From contig CANBUA010000064.1 in the NCBI GenBank assembly GCA_947372535.1, positions 1-18,747 on the forward strand: a DNA stretch of 18,747 nt, read 5' to 3'. The DNA comes from Burkholderiales bacterium (GTDB lineage: Bacteria > Pseudomonadota > Gammaproteobacteria > Burkholderiales > Burkholderiaceae). Shown here piece by piece: positions 1-6,774 of this stretch (its first letter is position 1; each line of letters starts with the position of its first letter). The notes beneath the pieces are model-generated. The model had not been told where the DNA came from, did not search any database, and was given only the letters and a program-made list of their open reading frames with translations. The translations under genes were made by a program, and so were the position numbers.

Positions 1-403
1 TGGAGGCGTCGTTGCCGGACTGGATGATGATGCCCCGCAGGATGTCCATCACCGAGGCTTGTCCGTTCAGGGGCAGGTACATGCACGACGCCGTGCTGGA
101 CCCATGGCACCAGGCGTTCAGGCTGACGTGGACCGGGTCCGTGGGTTTAAGTCGACCGGCTTTGAGCGCCTGCTCGACGATGTAACTGGTCATCATCTTG
201 GTGAGCGACGCAGGCGGCAGGGCTTGCTCGGCGTTGAAACCGGACAGGATCTGGCCGGAGTCGTAGTCCATCAGCACATAGGCCTTGTTGTCCAACTGGG
301 GGGCGGCGATGGTGGCCGCACAGGCCGGTGCAGGCACCAGTGAGGTCCATCCCAGCGCGCAAAGCAAGGTGGCGGTACAGGTGTGGAAGCGTGAGGGTTT
401 CAT
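1..403 (-). CDS. D-alanyl-D-alanine carboxypeptidase (PBP5/6, peptidase S11), N-terminal part
   Basis: The gene runs off the left edge, so only the first 134 residues are visible. It begins with a Sec-type signal peptide with a hydrophobic core around residues 11-25 and an Ala-Cys-Ala cleavage region near 27-30. The serine motif SLTK is at residues 66-69, where Ser66 is the acylated nucleophile, and the second motif SGN is at 129-131. Family knowledge: these periplasmic enzymes remove the terminal D-Ala from peptidoglycan pentapeptides. The KTG motif and the C-terminal membrane anchor would lie outside the window. The ATG at 403 overlaps the stop of the upstream sensor kinase as ATGA, and no good Shine-Dalgarno is seen, so translation probably depends on re-initiation after the kinase. 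A class A beta-lactamase is less likely given the order and spacing of the motifs. Confidence 0.88.
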   Translation of the reverse strand, partial: MKPSRFHTCTATLLCALGWTSLVPAPACAATIAAPQLDNKAYVLMDYDSGQILSGFNAEQALPPASLTKMMTSYIVEQALKAGRLKPTDPVHVSLNAWCHGSSTASCMYLPLNGQASVMDILRGIIIQSGNDAS

Positions 404-1734
404 GTTGTTTTGAAGGTCACTTGAACGCGCAGGCCACCCAGGCGTGGTGAGGGGTCGATGGACACCGTCGCGCCATGGACGTCGGCGATGGCCTTGACGA
501 TGGCCAGGCCCAAGCCACTGCCTTCTGCGCCCGTGCCCTGCAGGCGATAGAAGCGATCGAGGACCCGGTCACGGTCGGCTGCAGGGATGCCGGGGCCGCT
601 GTCCTCCACGGACAACACAGTGGCCTCGGCTGTGGCCAGCACATCCAGATCGACGGTGCCGCCCGCAGGTGTGTACTTGACGCCGTTGTCCAGCAGGTTG
701 CGCACCAGGATGCGCAGCGCTTCCGGATTGCCCGTCACCATGGCCAGGTTGGCCCGGTGGACGCCCAGGTCAATCTGGCGTGACTGGGCCACCAGCAGGA
801 TGTCGGTCAGAGCGAGCAGCCCCACCTGCGCCAGGTCGACGGGCAGCAGGGTCAGGCCTGCAGTGGCACTGGCCTCCTGGCGCGCCAGAACCAGCAACTG
901 GTCGACCAGGTGGCCCGCGCGCTCGATGCCTGAGGCCAGGCGTTTGATGGCGATCTGGCGCGTCTCATCGTCCGTGGCACGCTGCAAGCCCTGAACCTGG
1001 ATCTTGAGCGCCGTCAGCGGCGAACGCAACTCGTGCGCTGCATCGGCCACGAAGCTGGTCTGTGCTTCGAATGATTGCTTGACGCGTTCCAGCAAAAGGT
1101 TGAGGTCGTCGATCAAGGGCCGGACCTCTTCAGGCAAACCGACCTCACTCACCGGCGATAAATCATCCGCCCGTCGCGAGGCCATTTGCGAGCGCACATT
1201 GGCCACTGGCGCCAGAGACCGGCTGACGACCCAGGCCACCAACAGCATCAGCAAGGGCGCGGTCAGCAAGCTGGGGCCCACGGAACGCCAGGCCAGCGTG
1301 CCGGCCATGTCGCGACGCGCGGCCATGTCCTGGGCCACCTGGATGGTGCCTTTGGGCGTGGGGAGCGAGTACACCCTGAACGTGCGCGCATCCAGCGTCT
1401 TGACATCTGAAAACCCGGGAACCGCCGGCTTGCGCAAGTTGCGGTGCGCCGCAGATTGAAAGATCGGAACGCCCTTGCTGTTCCACATCTGCACCACAAA
1501 GTCTTCGTTGGCCCGGTCCAGGCTGAATTCGTTGTTGGGCTCGGCATTCACGAGGGGAACGCCAGAGCGAAGCGACATCGCCATCTTCTGCATGTGGCTG
1601 TCAAAGATCACGTCGGCTTGAGACAGTGCCGTCGTGTAGGCGGTCACGGCCTGGATCAGGGTGGACAAGGTGATGGCGCCCAGCAGCAGAGCCAGCAGTC
1701 GATTGCGCAGCGAGTGCGATGCGCGGGGCTTCAT
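400..1734 (-). CDS. Sensor histidine kinase, QseC/PmrB-like
   Basis: This is a 444-residue inner-membrane sensor kinase. Membrane segments lie at about residues 12-32 and 155-172 and enclose a periplasmic sensor region of roughly 120 residues. A short HAMP-like linker follows. The H-box contains AAHELRSPL with phospho-accepting His234. The catalytic domain shows the N-box NLLDN (346-350), G1 DSGPG (378-382), F-box RFYRL (394-398) and G2 GSGLGL (405-410). All key kinase residues are present. I chose the ATG at 1734 because it overlaps the response-regulator stop as ATGA and precedes a typical basic N-terminus; the frame is open further upstream but that part lies inside the regulator gene. The signal it senses cannot be read from sequence. 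Its gene also overlaps the downstream carboxypeptidase, which suggests an envelope or cell-wall signal (inference). Confidence 0.9.
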   Translation of the reverse strand: MKPRASHSLRNRLLALLLGAITLSTLIQAVTAYTTALSQADVIFDSHMQKMAMSLRSGVPLVNAEPNNEFSLDRANEDFVVQMWNSKGVPIFQSAAHRNLRKPAVPGFSDVKTLDARTFRVYSLPTPKGTIQVAQDMAARRDMAGTLAWRSVGPSLLTAPLLMLLVAWVVSRSLAPVANVRSQMASRRADDLSPVSEVGLPEEVRPLIDDLNLLLERVKQSFEAQTSFVADAAHELRSPLTALKIQVQGLQRATDDETRQIAIKRLASGIERAGHLVDQLLVLARQEASATAGLTLLPVDLAQVGLLALTDILLVAQSRQIDLGVHRANLAMVTGNPEALRILVRNLLDNGVKYTPAGGTVDLDVLATAEATVLSVEDSGPGIPAADRDRVLDRFYRLQGTGAEGSGLGLAIVKAIADVHGATVSIDPSPRLGGLRVQVTFKTT

Positions 1735-2390
1735 GCCTTGGGCACCATGTAGCCCACGCCCCGCACGTTCTGAATCAGGCGGGCCCCCAGCTTTTTCCTC
1801 AGGCCGTGGATGTAGACCTCCACCGCATTGCTCATCACACCGTCTTCCCAGCCGAAGATCTTTTCTTCCAGTTGGGATCGCGACAGCACGGCGCCCGGCC
1901 TGGCCAGCAGGGGCTCCAGGACCGCCCATTCGCGTGAGGACAACACCACGGCCTGCCCCTCCACGGTGACCTCTCGCGTGGCAGGGTCAATCGTCACGCC
2001 CAGGTGTTCATAGCGCGGCTCGGCTCGCCCGGCTGCACGCCGAAGCAAGGCCCTGACGCGTGCCAGCAGTTCGCCCAGGTCATAGGGTTTGAGCACATAG
2101 TCGTCAGCCCCTGCATCCAGCCCGGCGATCCGTTGTTCGACAGCGTCCCTGGCCGTGGTGATCAGGACGGGCGTGCGCCGTTTGCCAGCGCGCATGGCAC
2201 GCAGGACGTCGATGCCATCCTTGCCTGGCAGGCCGAGGTCCAGCAAGACCAGGTCGTAGGTCTCGGTTCGGAGCACCGAGTCGGCCATCAGGCCGTCCTT
2301 GACCCAGTCGACGGCGTAGTGCTCAGCGCGGAGGATGTCCTGCACGGACTCCCCGATCATGTGGTCGTCTTCTACCAAGAGCAGTCTCAT
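1731..2390 (-). CDS. Response regulator, OmpR/PhoB family, QseB/PmrA-like
   Basis: This 219-residue DNA-binding regulator is the partner of the overlapping kinase. The receiver domain (about 1-115) has the acidic pocket E7-D8-D9, phospho-accepting Asp51 in LLDLGLPG, and the conserved Lys101 of the KPY motif. The winged-helix domain (about 125-219) ends with the usual GVGYMV wing. The start at 2390 (MRLLLVEDD) fits the family; an in-frame ATG at 2417 would add nine residues with no better ribosome binding site. First gene of the three-gene operon, probably autoregulated through the repeat site about 100 bp upstream. Length and motifs are normal. Target genes cannot be deduced. Confidence 0.92.
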   Translation of the reverse strand: MRLLLVEDDHMIGESVQDILRAEHYAVDWVKDGLMADSVLRTETYDLVLLDLGLPGKDGIDVLRAMRAGKRRTPVLITTARDAVEQRIAGLDAGADDYVLKPYDLGELLARVRALLRRAAGRAEPRYEHLGVTIDPATREVTVEGQAVVLSSREWAVLEPLLARPGAVLSRSQLEEKIFGWEDGVMSNAVEVYIHGLRKKLGARLIQNVRGVGYMVPKA

Positions 2391-2473
2391 GTCCGTGGTC
2401 TGATTGGGTTGGCCCATTCAGCACAAGACGGCCTGGCGTTGACCGAAGTGCCTGGGTGTGTGCCTGGCACTTC

Positions 2474-2514
2474 ACTATGCACGGTCGCACTTAGACGAAT
2501 CTTAAAGCGCTTAC
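2474..2514 (-). promoter_or_regulatory. Candidate activator box and -10 for the two-component operon
   Basis: In plus-strand letters there are repeats CTTAG (2490-2494) and CTTAA (2501-2505), one helical turn (11 bp) apart, and a further CTTAC at 2510-2514. Read on the minus strand this is TTAAG-N6-CTAAG, followed 10 bp later by a possible -10, CATAGT (2474-2479), with no recognisable -35. That layout is typical of OmpR-family activator sites overlapping the -35. An 8-bp inverted repeat (2445-2452 with 2466-2473) sits at the expected transcription start. PmrA-like boxes use similar half-sites, but this pair is one base longer than the canonical spacing. Confidence 0.4.
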
Positions 2515-2536
2515 TTCGACCAGTGGTGATGCGTGT

Positions 2537-3337
2537 TCACACCATGTCAGCGGCTTTCAGGCACATCAGCAGTGCCACCCCCAGGCACAACCACGCAAAG
2601 GCCTGCTTGAGGTGGCTGGCGTGGAGTTGGCCTGCCAGACCTTGCCCAATCAGCAGGGCTGCAGTGGCACCCGATGCGAACGGCAGGGCCACCGGCCAAT
2701 TCATGGTGCCGTGCCAAGCCGCAGCCAGCACGCCGCTGATGGACACCAAAGCGATCACGGCGAGCGAAGTGGCTTGCACGCTACGGATGTCGAGGTTGGT
2801 GTGGCGGGTCAGCGCGGGGACGATCACGAAGCCGCCCCCCACGCCGAGCAATCCGCTCAACAAGCCTGAGAGCGCGCCGGTCCCTGCCAGCGCCCGGGCG
2901 CAACGGGACGTCCAGACGAGGCGACCTTCAGTCTGGCTGACCTTGCAGGGCTGCGCGATGTCCAGGGCCTCTGGATCGGGCACGGTAGCGGGCTTGAGCA
3001 TCCTCCAGGCGATCCAGCACATGACCCCAGCGAAAGCGGCCATCAGTGGGCGGTTTGGGAGGTACTGCGCCAAGGTCACGCCGACGGGCGCCATCAGCAT
3101 GCCCGTCACGCCAATGACCATGGCAGCTCGGTAGCGAACGATGTGACCGTGCAGACCGATGCCTGCACCCACAGCAGAGGCGATGCCCACAGCCGCCAGG
3201 CCAACGGGCCCTGCTTGCTGAAGGGGCAAATGCAAGCCCATCACCAGCGCGGGGATGGCGAGGATGCCGCCGCCAGCGCCGGTGAAGGCCAGAACCAGGC
3301 CGATCAGCGAGCCCAGCGCGGCGGCGGTCAAGGACAT
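2537..3337 (-). CDS. TauE/SafE family membrane exporter
   Basis: This is a 266-residue polytopic membrane protein with about eight hydrophobic segments. It carries the duplicated family signature: GAGGGILAIPAL near residues 20-31 and GVGGGFVIVPAL near 165-176, one in each half, with a hydrophilic loop at about 115-148. The family is linked to export of sulfite, sulfoacetate or related sulfur anions. Here it is the last gene of a run driven by a BigR-like repressor, so sulfite or thiosulfate made by persulfide oxidation is the likely cargo (inference). The start at 3337 places the hydrophobic core immediately at the N-terminus. The frame is open to 3415, but that would overlap the DUF2892 gene. 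No clear Shine-Dalgarno precedes 3337, and the 22-bp gap suggests coupling to the upstream gene. Confidence 0.88.
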   Translation of the reverse strand: MSLTAAALGSLIGLVLAFTGAGGGILAIPALVMGLHLPLQQAGPVGLAAVGIASAVGAGIGLHGHIVRYRAAMVIGVTGMLMAPVGVTLAQYLPNRPLMAAFAGVMCWIAWRMLKPATVPDPEALDIAQPCKVSQTEGRLVWTSRCARALAGTGALSGLLSGLLGVGGGFVIVPALTRHTNLDIRSVQATSLAVIALVSISGVLAAAWHGTMNWPVALPFASGATAALLIGQGLAGQLHASHLKQAFAWLCLGVALLMCLKAADMV

Positions 3338-3359
3338 GAGGTGCTGGCGCTTTCGTGCG

Positions 3360-3548
3360 TCACTTGACCTTGCATGAGGAAAAGCCGAATGGCAGGTAGG
3401 CCGGGCACCAGCCACTCAAGCCCGTGAGCAGGGGCACCACGCCGATCCAGCCCCAGACGCCCACCGTGCCGGTGGCCGCGAGGGCGATGAGGGTGGCGCC
3501 TGCGGTGATGCGTGCGATGCGGTCAATACCGCCAACATTGGCTTGCAT
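3360..3548 (-). CDS. DUF2892 (YgaP transmembrane-domain-like) protein
   Basis: This small 62-residue membrane protein has the full DUF2892 pattern: an N-terminal NVGGIDRIARI, a hydrophobic hairpin (about 14-27 and 31-45), then GWCPAYLPFG and a final Cys. Cys48 and Cys59 are the conserved pair. The same domain forms the membrane part of the rhodanese YgaP, and free-standing copies are common beside sulfur-transfer genes. Its exact role is unknown. The start at 3548 has a strong Shine-Dalgarno (AAGGAGAAG). It lies between the DUF442 sulfurtransferase and the TauE/SafE exporter, which fits a role in moving sulfane sulfur at the membrane (inference). Confidence 0.87.
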   Translation of the reverse strand: MQANVGGIDRIARITAGATLIALAATGTVGVWGWIGVVPLLTGLSGWCPAYLPFGFSSCKVK

Positions 3549-3588
3549 GGTCTTCTCCTTGATGAACGATGAACAAAAGAACCGGGAA

Positions 3589-3951
3589 TCAGTTGGGGCA
3601 ACCCACGGCGCCGCCCGTGGCCTGGAACAGGGCACTGGCGCGGCCACCCGAGCGGCAGAAGGCCACGACCGGATGGGGCAGGGCGGCGCAAGCCGCCTGA
3701 TAGGCCTGGGCCTTCATGGCCGCCTCCATCGGGCTGTGGATCGGGAAATGCACATAGGCCATGCCGGCAGCCTTGGCAGCCGCCTCGATCTCGGCGCTGC
3801 GCGGCTGGGTGGGGCCGTCCTCGCCATCGGGGCGGTTGTTGATGATGCTGCGATAGCCCTGCGCGGCCAGCTTGGCCACATCGGCCACGCTGATCTGGCC
3901 GCACACGGTGAACTCGGGGCGCAAGGAGGTGAGGGGCACGCTGACGGTCAT
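3589..3951 (-). CDS. DUF442 / TIGR01244-type sulfurtransferase
   Basis: This is a 120-residue cytoplasmic protein of the family that forms the N-terminal half of Blh (beta-lactamase-hydrolase-like) proteins. The active loop is CRSGGR at residues 99-104, which matches the rhodanese-type Cys-x4-Arg loop; Cys99 would carry the persulfide. The phrase SIINNRPDGED (35-45) is also typical of the family. Further cysteines are at 17, 88 and 118. The start at 3951 overlaps the stop of the bigR-like gene as ATGA and has AGGAAAG upstream. In Blh proteins this domain is fused to a metallo-beta-lactamase dioxygenase; here that partner is a separate gene on the opposite strand (4402-5307). Confidence 0.87.
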   Translation of the reverse strand: MTVSVPLTSLRPEFTVCGQISVADVAKLAAQGYRSIINNRPDGEDGPTQPRSAEIEAAAKAAGMAYVHFPIHSPMEAAMKAQAYQAACAALPHPVVAFCRSGGRASALFQATGGAVGCPN

Positions 3952-4352
3952 GAGGCTTTCCTGGAACGGCGGACGGGGGCGGGCGGGCACAAACGTTCGT
4001 GCAGCACCTGCAGGATGGCCAGCGCGTCTTCACTGGCCAGGCGGTAATGGATGTGCTTGCCTTCGCGGCGGGTTTCGACCAGGCCTTCCTGGCGCAACAC
4101 GCCCAGCTGCTGCGACAGCGAAGGCTGGCGGATGCCCAGATCGGCTTCCAGCTCGCCCACGCAGAACTCGCCCTGGGTGAGCCGGCACAAGAGCACCAGC
4201 CGGTCGGTGTGGGCCAGGGCCTTGAGCAGGCTGCAGGCCTTTTCGGCCGAGGCCTGAAGTCGGGCCAGGTCATCGCCATTGAATGCAGTGGTTGTGGCGG
4301 GGGCACGGCCGGCGCCTGGCGCAGAGGCAACAGCGGTTTGCAACAGTTTCAT
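3948..4352 (-). CDS. bigR: ArsR-family persulfide-responsive repressor, BigR/SqrR-like
   Basis: This 134-residue winged-helix repressor has its recognition helix around residues 72-90 (RQPSLSQQLGVLRQEGLV) and a beta-wing at RREGKHIHYRL. Cysteines occur at 40, 56, 64 and 122. Cys56 and Cys122 are 66 residues apart, the same separation as the redox pairs I recall in BigR (42/108) and SqrR (41/107), so sulfane-sulfur sensing by a polysulfide bridge is likely. It lacks the metal-site ELCVCDL motif of arsenic sensors. The start at 4352 follows a promoter whose -10 ends eight bases before it, so the mRNA may be leaderless. It is divergent from the dioxygenase gene and overlaps the next gene by four bases. 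Confidence 0.85.
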   Translation of the reverse strand: MKLLQTAVASAPGAGRAPATTTAFNGDDLARLQASAEKACSLLKALAHTDRLVLLCRLTQGEFCVGELEADLGIRQPSLSQQLGVLRQEGLVETRREGKHIHYRLASEDALAILQVLHERLCPPAPVRRSRKAS

Positions 4353-4401
4353 GGGATAAATTATGTTGACAAACAATATATCTGTCAATAAATTGTTGAG
4401 C
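4353..4401. promoter_or_regulatory. Divergent control region with two interlocked promoters
   Basis: A 6-bp inverted repeat, TTGACA (4366-4371) and TGTCAA (4383-4388), supplies a consensus -35 to each strand. On the minus strand TTGACA is followed after 17 bp by CATAAT (4365-4360). On the plus strand TTGACA is followed after 17 bp by TAAATT (4389-4394). Each -10 lies 7 bp before the start codon of its gene, so neither transcript has room for a Shine-Dalgarno. A second imperfect palindrome with CAAT/ATTG ends spans 4374-4395. A repressor bound here would block both promoters at once. Confidence 0.7.
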
Positions 4402-5307
4402 ATGACGACATCCCATCGCGCGCCGCTCGTGGCCTCCTTCTTCGACATGGAAACCAGCACCTTCACCCACGTGACGTGGGACGAGCCCGGTGGCCATGCC
4501 GCCGTCATCGATCCGGTCCTCGGCTTTGACCCCGCCAGCGGGCAGACCACGCTCGCGCCGCTGCAGCCCGTGCTCGATCATTTGCGCCACCACCGCCTCA
4601 CGCTGGTGTGGATCCTCGAAACCCACGCCCATGCCGATCACCTGTCCTCGGCGCCGCAGTTGCAGGCCCAGGCGGGCGGGCGCATCGCCATCGGCCGAGG
4701 CATCGCCGGGGTGCAGGCCACCTTCAAGCGCCTCTTCCATCTGGAGGCCGATCTGCCCACCGATGGCCGTCCTTTTGATCACCTCTTCGATGACCACGAA
4801 GCCTTCCGGATCGGCCAGCTCCAGGCCCAGGCCTGGCATGTGCCCGGCCACACCCCGGCCGACATCGCCTATGTGGTGGGCGATGCCGTCTTTGTGGGCG
4901 ACACCCTGTTCCCGCCGGATGTGGGCACGGCCCGTTGCGATTTCCCGGGTGGCGACGCCCGTGCGCTGTACCGCTCGACGCGGCGCATCCTCAGCCTGCC
5001 TGCCGACACGCGCCTGTTCATGTGCCATGACTACCCCACCACGGGCCGCCCGGTGGAGGCCATGAACACGGTGGGGCAACAGCGCACCCACAATGCCCAT
5101 GTCCACGATGGCATCGACGAACACAGCTTTGTGGCCTTGCGCCAGGCCCGTGATGCCACGCTGGCCCCGCCCAGGTTGATGATCCCGTCCATCCAGGTCA
5201 ACATCCGCGCGGGGCACTGGCCGGCCCCCGATCCGGCCGATCCCGCGGGTGGCCAGTACCTCAAGCAACCCATCCACGCGCCGCGCGATCCCCATCACCG
5301 CCCTTGA
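4402..5307 (+). CDS. Persulfide dioxygenase-type metallo-beta-lactamase-fold protein
   Basis: This 301-residue cytoplasmic enzyme has the ETHE1/Blh pattern. The iron-binding motif THAHADH is at residues 74-80, with further ligands at His150 (PGHTPAD), Asp167 (VGDTLF) and His209 (MCHDY). The run DVGTARCDFPGG (173-184) is typical of glutathione-persulfide dioxygenases. Expected reaction: glutathione persulfide plus O2 gives sulfite plus glutathione. The C-terminal part (about 220-301) is longer than in ETHE1, as in Blh proteins. I chose the ATG at 4402 because an in-frame ATG at 4363 lies inside the divergent promoter. Glyoxalase II is less likely given the motif context and the sulfur genes around it. 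OsmC follows 11 bp later. Confidence 0.88.
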   Translation: MTTSHRAPLVASFFDMETSTFTHVTWDEPGGHAAVIDPVLGFDPASGQTTLAPLQPVLDHLRHHRLTLVWILETHAHADHLSSAPQLQAQAGGRIAIGRGIAGVQATFKRLFHLEADLPTDGRPFDHLFDDHEAFRIGQLQAQAWHVPGHTPADIAYVVGDAVFVGDTLFPPDVGTARCDFPGGDARALYRSTRRILSLPADTRLFMCHDYPTTGRPVEAMNTVGQQRTHNAHVHDGIDEHSFVALRQARDATLAPPRLMIPSIQVNIRAGHWPAPDPADPAGGQYLKQPIHAPRDPHHRP

Positions 5308-5318
5308 AAGGCCCTGCC

Positions 5319-5765
5319 ATGAGCGACCAGAACGTCACCGTCCAGCTGCAGCAAAAGCAGGACTACCAGTTCGATGTGCGATTTGAAGGCGGCGTGCCGC
5401 CACTGCTGGCTGACGAGCCGCCGCCACTGGGCCAATCCCAAGGGCCTTCGCCCGTGCAGTTGCTGGCGGCGGCCGTGGGCAACTGCCTGTCGGATTCGTT
5501 GCTCTTTGCCTTGCGCAAGTTCAAGCAGGCGCCTGATCCGCTGTCGTGCAGCGTCGTGGCCGAGGTGGGCCGCAACGCCGAGGGGCGCGTGCGGGTGCTG
5601 GGCATCGCCGCACGGTTGAACCTGGGCGTGCCTGCGGCAAAGCTGGAGCACCTGGACCGCGTGCTCGGCCAGTTCGAAACCTATTGCACCGTCACGCAAA
5701 GCGTGGGGCAGGGCCTGCCGGTCACCGTCAGCGTCTTCGATGCCGACGGCGTCCAGCTCAAATGA
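5319..5765 (+). CDS. OsmC/Ohr family thiol peroxidase-like protein
   Basis: This 148-residue OsmC-fold protein has the two conserved redox cysteines, Cys56 in AVGNCLSDS and Cys123 in ETYCTVTQSV; a third, Cys77, lies between them. OsmC/Ohr proteins reduce organic hydroperoxides with this Cys pair, and some members act on sulfane sulfur. The start at 5319 has GAAAGG at 5306-5311. It follows the dioxygenase gene by 11 bp and must share its promoter, so it is probably BigR-controlled and may deal with persulfides or with peroxides formed during sulfide stress (inference). An in-frame TTG at 5304 exists but is weaker. A hairpin lies directly downstream. Confidence 0.85.
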   Translation: MSDQNVTVQLQQKQDYQFDVRFEGGVPPLLADEPPPLGQSQGPSPVQLLAAAVGNCLSDSLLFALRKFKQAPDPLSCSVVAEVGRNAEGRVRVLGIAARLNLGVPAAKLEHLDRVLGQFETYCTVTQSVGQGLPVTVSVFDADGVQLK

Positions 5766-5772
5766 GCCTCAT

Positions 5773-5795
5773 CAAGCCCTGACGATCAGGGCTTG
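5773..5795. terminator. Hairpin between convergent genes
   Basis: Perfect 10-bp inverted repeat, arms CAAGCCCTGA (5773-5782) and TCAGGGCTTG (5786-5795), with a 3-nt loop. It overlaps the last codons of the convergent DJ-1-like gene. There is no T-run on either side, so termination is likely from position and stem strength but is not certain. Confidence 0.5.
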
Positions 5796-6664
5796 AGCCG
5801 CTTCATGGCTTCCAGGGCTGCAGCGTGGCCCGGCTCGATCAGGCCTTCGTACATCTTGTTGATGAACTTCACCACCTCGGGCGGCGAGGTCTCGGGCGTG
5901 CCGCCCTTGTACGGCGGCGCCGGGTCGTATTCCAGGTACAGCTGCACCAGCCTGGCCTGAGACGGGTTGCGCAACACCTCGACCAAGGTCAGGCCCAGGT
6001 CCAGCGATGCGGTCGTGCCGGCGGCCGTGATGAGCTTGCGGTCCTTCACCACGCGCTTCTTGACCACGGTGGCACCCAGGTCCTTCAGGATGCCGCGCAT
6101 GGGCCAGTAGGTGGTGGCCTTGTAGCCCTGCAGCAAGCCGGCCGCGCCCAGGATGAGCGAGCCCGAACCCACGCTGGCCAGGTGCTTGACCTGGGGCCCG
6201 ACCTTCTTGAGGAAGTCGATCAGCTCGGCGTCTTCCATCATGGTGTACTTGCCGGGCAGGCTGCCGGGCACGATGAGCACGTCCATGTTGGTGGGCGGGT
6301 TGTCGAAGGTCAGCGTGGGCTGGATGGGCACCAGGCTGGGCAGGTCGGGGTCGCCGCTGCCCACCGGCTCCAGGTTTTTGGACAACAGGCCGATTTGCGT
6401 GCCGGCCAGCGACTGCAGCACCGTGATCAGGCCGACCACGTCCTGCACATACATGCCCGGGTACAGCACGATGCCCACCCGAATCACGTCGCCGCCGATG
6501 TAGCGGGAGAGTTCCTCCACGCCGGCTTCCGTGCGGTCGCCCACGGCCGGAGGCCTGTTGAAATTGGGGTTGGGCTTGTCGGCGGCCATGGCCTGACGGG
6601 CCACGCCCAGGCCTTGCAAGGCACCCAGGCCCGCGAGCAGGCGCCCGAAATAACGGCGATTCAT
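5786..6664 (-). CDS. Exported DJ-1/PfpI (class I glutamine amidotransferase-like) protein lacking the nucleophile Cys
   Basis: This is a 292-residue protein. The N-terminus has a twin-arginine pair (NRRYFGRLL), a hydrophobic stretch and an AMA cleavage site near residue 27, so it is probably exported, possibly by Tat. The DJ-1/PfpI fold spans about 60-235, with the opening strand VGIVLYPGMYVQDVVG and the nucleophile-elbow segment SVGSGSLILGAAGLL (164-178). In isocyanide-hydratase-like relatives this segment reads SVCTGS; here the cysteine position is Gly166 (codon GGT), so cysteine-based catalysis looks impossible. A C-terminal extension of about 55 residues contains a Pro-rich segment. The start at 6664 has GAGGATC upstream. 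It is divergent from the cytochrome gene. Its function is unknown; a binding or sensing role is one option. Confidence 0.78.
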   Translation of the reverse strand: MNRRYFGRLLAGLGALQGLGVARQAMAADKPNPNFNRPPAVGDRTEAGVEELSRYIGGDVIRVGIVLYPGMYVQDVVGLITVLQSLAGTQIGLLSKNLEPVGSGDPDLPSLVPIQPTLTFDNPPTNMDVLIVPGSLPGKYTMMEDAELIDFLKKVGPQVKHLASVGSGSLILGAAGLLQGYKATTYWPMRGILKDLGATVVKKRVVKDRKLITAAGTTASLDLGLTLVEVLRNPSQARLVQLYLEYDPAPPYKGGTPETSPPEVVKFINKMYEGLIEPGHAAALEAMKRLKP

Positions 6665-6774
6665 CGTTCTGATCCTCAAGGCAAAACACGGTTCATGCCA
6701 CGACGCGCGCGGCCTATCCACGTCGCCATTGTGGCGGGAATGCGCCCGCCCACAACCCGGGAATTGACGCATCT

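Noticed and set aside
3948..4352. Arsenic or metal-sensing ArsR identity
   Set aside because: No ELCVCDL-type metal site, and the neighbours are sulfur genes rather than arsenite pump or reductase genes.
4270..5298. 342-codon open frame on the minus strand
   Set aside because: It is antisense to the dioxygenase gene, which has all metal ligands in the plus-strand frame.
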